Below are positions 6,601 through 8,480 of a stretch of DNA of 8,480 nt, one piece after another (the stretch's first letter is position 1; every line of letters starts with the position of its first letter). The notes under the pieces were generated by a model. The model had not been told where the DNA came from and did not search any database. It saw nothing but the letters and a program-made list of their open reading frames with translations. The stretch is from Acidobacteriota bacterium (lineage in GTDB: Bacteria > Acidobacteriota > Terriglobia > Terriglobales > Acidobacteriaceae): the NCBI GenBank assembly GCA_021778815.1, contig JAJYBW010000139.1, positions 1-8,480 of the forward strand, read 5' to 3'. Made by a program: the position numbers and the translations under genes.

Positions 6601-7378
6601 CCCGATCCAGCATCTCCTGCGCGGTCATGCGGACGCAGGTAAAGATCGGATAATCCTTCAGCGTATAGGCGCTGATTTCCGTGCCACGCAATTGCTCGAC
6701 CAGGTCAAGAAAATCCTCTGGATAATTTGTCTCGAACGCCACCACAAATTCCTGATCATCCAGACCGAAGGAATACGTTGTGTTCAGCTTCACTCGCGGA
6801 TACAAATGCCCGACGCGAATATGCTCCGTCATCAAGCGCTGGCGCTCATCTTTGGGCAGCAAATACCAGGCCCGCGTCTTCCAGAACGGATACACGAAGA
6901 TATATTTCTGGCGTCCCGGCCGCAAAAATCCGCGCGAATCCGCCTGTCCTTCGTGCTCGTGGCCGATCAGATATTGCGAGCGTTTGGTCATCGCCAAGTA
7001 GCTGAAAGCAGTCTCAAGATAGCCGCCCATCGGCGTCGCCATCAGTTCAGCTGTCATCAGATTCAGGTCGTCGACGGTCGTACAAATACGCCATAGCATC
7101 AGGTCGCATTCGCTGCGTGTTCCAACGGTGGAATACGTCAGGGTCAACATGCGGTCCGCCTGGTTCCAGCGCTCCAGTACCGCAGCCACGGCGCTCTTAT
7201 GCGCAGCGCGCTCCTCGGCGGGCAACCGGCGCCACTCCGGCATCACCTTAAAAAATTGGAAGGAGACAATCTGCCGCTTCAGCTCTTTTTCTTTGGGAGC
7301 CTCTTTCGCCGGAGCGGTCTGGGGGGCAGCGGCGTGTGCCGTCTCGTTCGCGATTTCAGTGGTGACAGCGTCGGTCAT
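6593..7378 (-). CDS. hemQ: Coproheme decarboxylase HemQ (chlorite dismutase family)
   Basis: HemQ converts coproheme to heme b by two peroxide-driven oxidative decarboxylations, the last step of the coproporphyrin-dependent pathway. The 261-residue protein has a variable Ala/Glu-rich N-terminus (1-33), then QIVSFQFFKVMPEWRRL, the first ferredoxin-like repeat, and KYIFVYPFWKTRAWYLLP. In that segment Tyr163 and Lys167 match the Tyr-X3-Lys pair known in Firmicute HemQ (radical Tyr and propionate-binding Lys). His186 in LMTEHIRVG fits the proximal heme ligand, and FGLDDQEFVVAFET is typical of the family. By spacing (+13) the distal position is Asn199, where Firmicutes have Gln, actinobacteria Ala and true chlorite dismutases Arg; so chlorite degradation looks unlikely. 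The ATG at 7378 is chosen for the AGGAGA ahead of it; a start at 7441 would add 21 residues without support. Lying next to hemACD supports a heme role. Confidence 0.92.
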   Translation of the reverse strand: MTDAVTTEIANETAHAAAPQTAPAKEAPKEKELKRQIVSFQFFKVMPEWRRLPAEERAAHKSAVAAVLERWNQADRMLTLTYSTVGTRSECDLMLWRICTTVDDLNLMTAELMATPMGGYLETAFSYLAMTKRSQYLIGHEHEGQADSRGFLRPGRQKYIFVYPFWKTRAWYLLPKDERQRLMTEHIRVGHLYPRVKLNTTYSFGLDDQEFVVAFETNYPEDFLDLVEQLRGTEISAYTLKDYPIFTCVRMTAQEMLDRVG

Positions 7379-7501
7379 CGATTTCTCCTGGGTGCTATCC
7401 CTCATGCTAGCAAAACCGTTCGCTCTTGTGCTCTCCGTCACATTCTTCGAAGATTCAAGCGTCCACCGCTATACTGCTGACAGGCCGCATCCAAACGCTC
7501 G
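7379..7501. promoter_or_regulatory. Divergent promoter region between hemQ and the DedA gene
   Basis: These 123 bases must drive hemQ leftward and dedA rightward. For dedA, TATACT (7470-7475) matches the -10 consensus at five of six bases, with a weak -35-like TTCGAA (7446-7451) 18 bases upstream. For hemQ, TAGCAT on the minus strand (complement of 7404-7409) is a weak -10-like box about 25 bases before the ATG. Neither is certain, and no operator symmetry is obvious. Confidence 0.35.
7384..7389 (-). promoter_or_regulatory. Ribosome binding site AGGAGA for hemQ
   Basis: AGGAGA on the minus strand lies 5 bases before the ATG at 7378. It fixes the hemQ start over the upstream in-frame ATG at 7441, which has no such site. 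Confidence 0.8.
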
Positions 7502-8140
7502 ATGACAGAAAAAATTCTCACCTTCCTTGTTCCATGGATTACCGCCATCATTTCCCATATCGGCTATCCGGGCGTCGCCCTGTTGATGGCCATTGAGTCG
7601 GCCTGCATTCCGCTGCCGTCAGAAATCATCATGCCGTTCGCCGGCTACCTGGTCTATACGGGTCGGTTTAGTTTGTTCTGGGTGGCCACGGCCGGCGCCA
7701 TTGGATGCAATATCGGCTCAGCCGTTGCGTATTGGATCGGTGCCTACGGCGGCCGGCCACTGGTGGAGAAATACGGTTCCTATATTCTGCTGGACCGGCG
7801 GGATCTCGATCGCACCACCAAATTTTTTATGCGTTTCGGCCCTGTCACTGTGCTGCTGGCGCGCATGCTGCCGGTGGTTCGTACCTTCATTGCGCTGCCG
7901 GCTGGCATTGCCCGCATGCCGCAGGTGAAATTCCACATCTACACCTTCGTAGGGTCGTGGCCCTGGTGTTTTATCCTGGCGTATGCGGGAATGAAACTCG
8001 GCAACGCGTGGAACACCGATCCACGTTTGAAACATATCCTGCACGAGTCGGACGCGGCGGTCGTGTTGTTGCTGGTTGCAGGGGTGGCCTGGTTTATCTG
8101 GACACACTGGAAACATCGAGCAGCTCAGCGCGAAGCTTAA
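7502..8140 (+). CDS. DedA-family (SNARE-associated / VTT domain) membrane protein
   Basis: This is an inner-membrane protein of 212 residues of the DedA family. Its members act in membrane homeostasis, and several are implicated in flipping undecaprenyl phosphate or phospholipids. Visible hallmarks are the re-entrant segment AIESACIPLPSEIIMPFAGY with Glu32 and Glu41, followed by a hydrophobic helix (about 58-80). Then come RFGPVTVLLARMLPVVRTF with the family arginines Arg121 and Arg127, ALPAGIARMPQVKFHIYTF, a helix with GSWPW (151-155), and a last membrane helix at about 185-202 ending in a basic tail (HWKHRAAQR). The length is normal. Only a weak ribosome site precedes the ATG. It is divergent from hemQ and convergent with the next gene, so it probably forms a single-gene unit. 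Which lipid it acts on cannot be told from sequence alone. Confidence 0.92.
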   Translation: MTEKILTFLVPWITAIISHIGYPGVALLMAIESACIPLPSEIIMPFAGYLVYTGRFSLFWVATAGAIGCNIGSAVAYWIGAYGGRPLVEKYGSYILLDRRDLDRTTKFFMRFGPVTVLLARMLPVVRTFIALPAGIARMPQVKFHIYTFVGSWPWCFILAYAGMKLGNAWNTDPRLKHILHESDAAVVLLLVAGVAWFIWTHWKHRAAQREA

Positions 8141-8198
8141 CCTGGATTTGCAGGAATAATCCGATTTGGCGCGCGATTTGCCCAGCCGGAGCCTGACT

Positions 8199-8480
8199 CT
8201 ATCCGCCCGCCAGCAGAATCGGCAGCGTCGGCGTTGTCGATCCGCCCGCATTCTCCATCGTGACTCCGAACGCTTTCGCCGAAATTCCTTTGGGCAGGTT
8301 CGGCAGCAGCACGCTCGCCATTCCTTGCGCATCCGGTTGGAAGGTGCCGGCGGGAATCGGCGCGCTACCGTTCGCGGGAATGACCCATAATTCATAAGTC
8401 TTGTTGGGCGGCAACGGCACCAAATGGCTGGCGGTGAAGACCAGCCCGCCACGATTCTTGAGATACACGGCGTTGCCGGA
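8199..8480 (-). CDS. RskA-like anti-sigma factor, C-terminal domain (runs off right edge)
   Basis: The last 93 codons of a minus-strand gene are visible, open to the right edge and stopping with TAG at 8199-8201. The pattern GGLVFTASHLVPLPPNKTY, then ELWVIPANGSAPIPAGTF and QPDAQG, and the end KAFGVTMENAGGSTTPT, is typical of the extracytoplasmic beta-rich RskA domain (anti-sigma-K factor C-terminal family). In that family it follows a transmembrane helix and an N-terminal sigma-binding zinc-finger domain; both would lie right of the window, as would the partner ECF sigma factor usually encoded just upstream. A GTG at 8468 is only an internal Val codon, not the start. The assignment rests on this domain alone; another periplasmic protein carrying the same fold is possible. 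Confidence 0.8.
   Translation of the reverse strand, partial: SGNAVYLKNRGGLVFTASHLVPLPPNKTYELWVIPANGSAPIPAGTFQPDAQGMASVLLPNLPKGISAKAFGVTMENAGGSTTPTLPILLAGG

Noticed and set aside
6593..7378. True chlorite dismutase instead of HemQ
   Set aside because: The Tyr-X3-Lys pair and heme-gene context fit HemQ, and the position expected to hold the chlorite dismutase Arg is Asn by spacing.
8141..8198. A terminator between the convergent dedA and RskA-like genes
   Set aside because: There is only a short repeat of GATTTG around GGCGCGC; no GC stem followed by a T run is present on either strand.
7718..8452. A 244-codon minus-strand frame covering most of dedA and the RskA-like end
   Set aside because: It is composed of Arg/Pro/Ser-rich nonsense, overlaps two recognisable genes in other frames, and resembles no family.

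Overview
This window looks like chromosomal housekeeping DNA from a moderately GC-rich bacterium. I infer an acidobacterium (Terriglobia / Koribacter-like). The reasons are a ccsA/hemX-like gene directly upstream of hemA, a hemACD cluster beside a chlorite-dismutase-fold HemQ, and the general character of the protein sequences. This placement comes from recognition, not from a search, and is only moderately certain. There are no RNA genes, mobile elements, CRISPR arrays or prophage signs that I can see.

Layout from left to right. (1) The 5' half of mutS, minus strand, runs off the left edge (1-1514). (2) A divergent intergenic region of about 300 bases (1515-1822) carries several inverted repeats and presumably the promoters of mutS and the heme operon. 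(3) A tight plus-strand operon, ccsA/hemX-like - hemA - hemC - hemD (1823-5833), in which each junction overlaps by 4 bases (ATGA, TTGA, ATGA). (4) Convergent to it, overlapping hemD by 4 bases, is a minus-strand pair hemQ -> nth (7378 down to 5830) whose reading frames overlap by 8 bases. (5) Divergent from hemQ is a DedA-family membrane protein on plus (7502-8140). (6) Convergent to that is the C-terminal end of an RskA-like (anti-sigma-K domain) protein on minus, cut by the right edge (8199-8480).

The unifying theme is tetrapyrrole synthesis. HemA reduces glutamyl-tRNA to glutamate-1-semialdehyde, HemC polymerises porphobilinogen to hydroxymethylbilane, and HemD closes it to uroporphyrinogen III. 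HemQ performs the last step of the coproporphyrin-dependent branch (coproheme to heme b). The membrane protein at the head of the operon belongs to the CcsA/HemX/YpjD family and may link heme synthesis with the membrane or with heme handling. MutS and endonuclease III are DNA-repair neighbours with no direct mechanistic link that the sequence shows.

I found no convincing new biological system. The points most worth a second look are an apparent Asn at the HemQ distal position, loss of the tryptophans of the WWD-like motif in the HemX-like protein, the long hydrophilic tail on HemA, the Lys/Ala-rich N-terminal tail on endonuclease III, and the inverted repeats between mutS and the heme operon.
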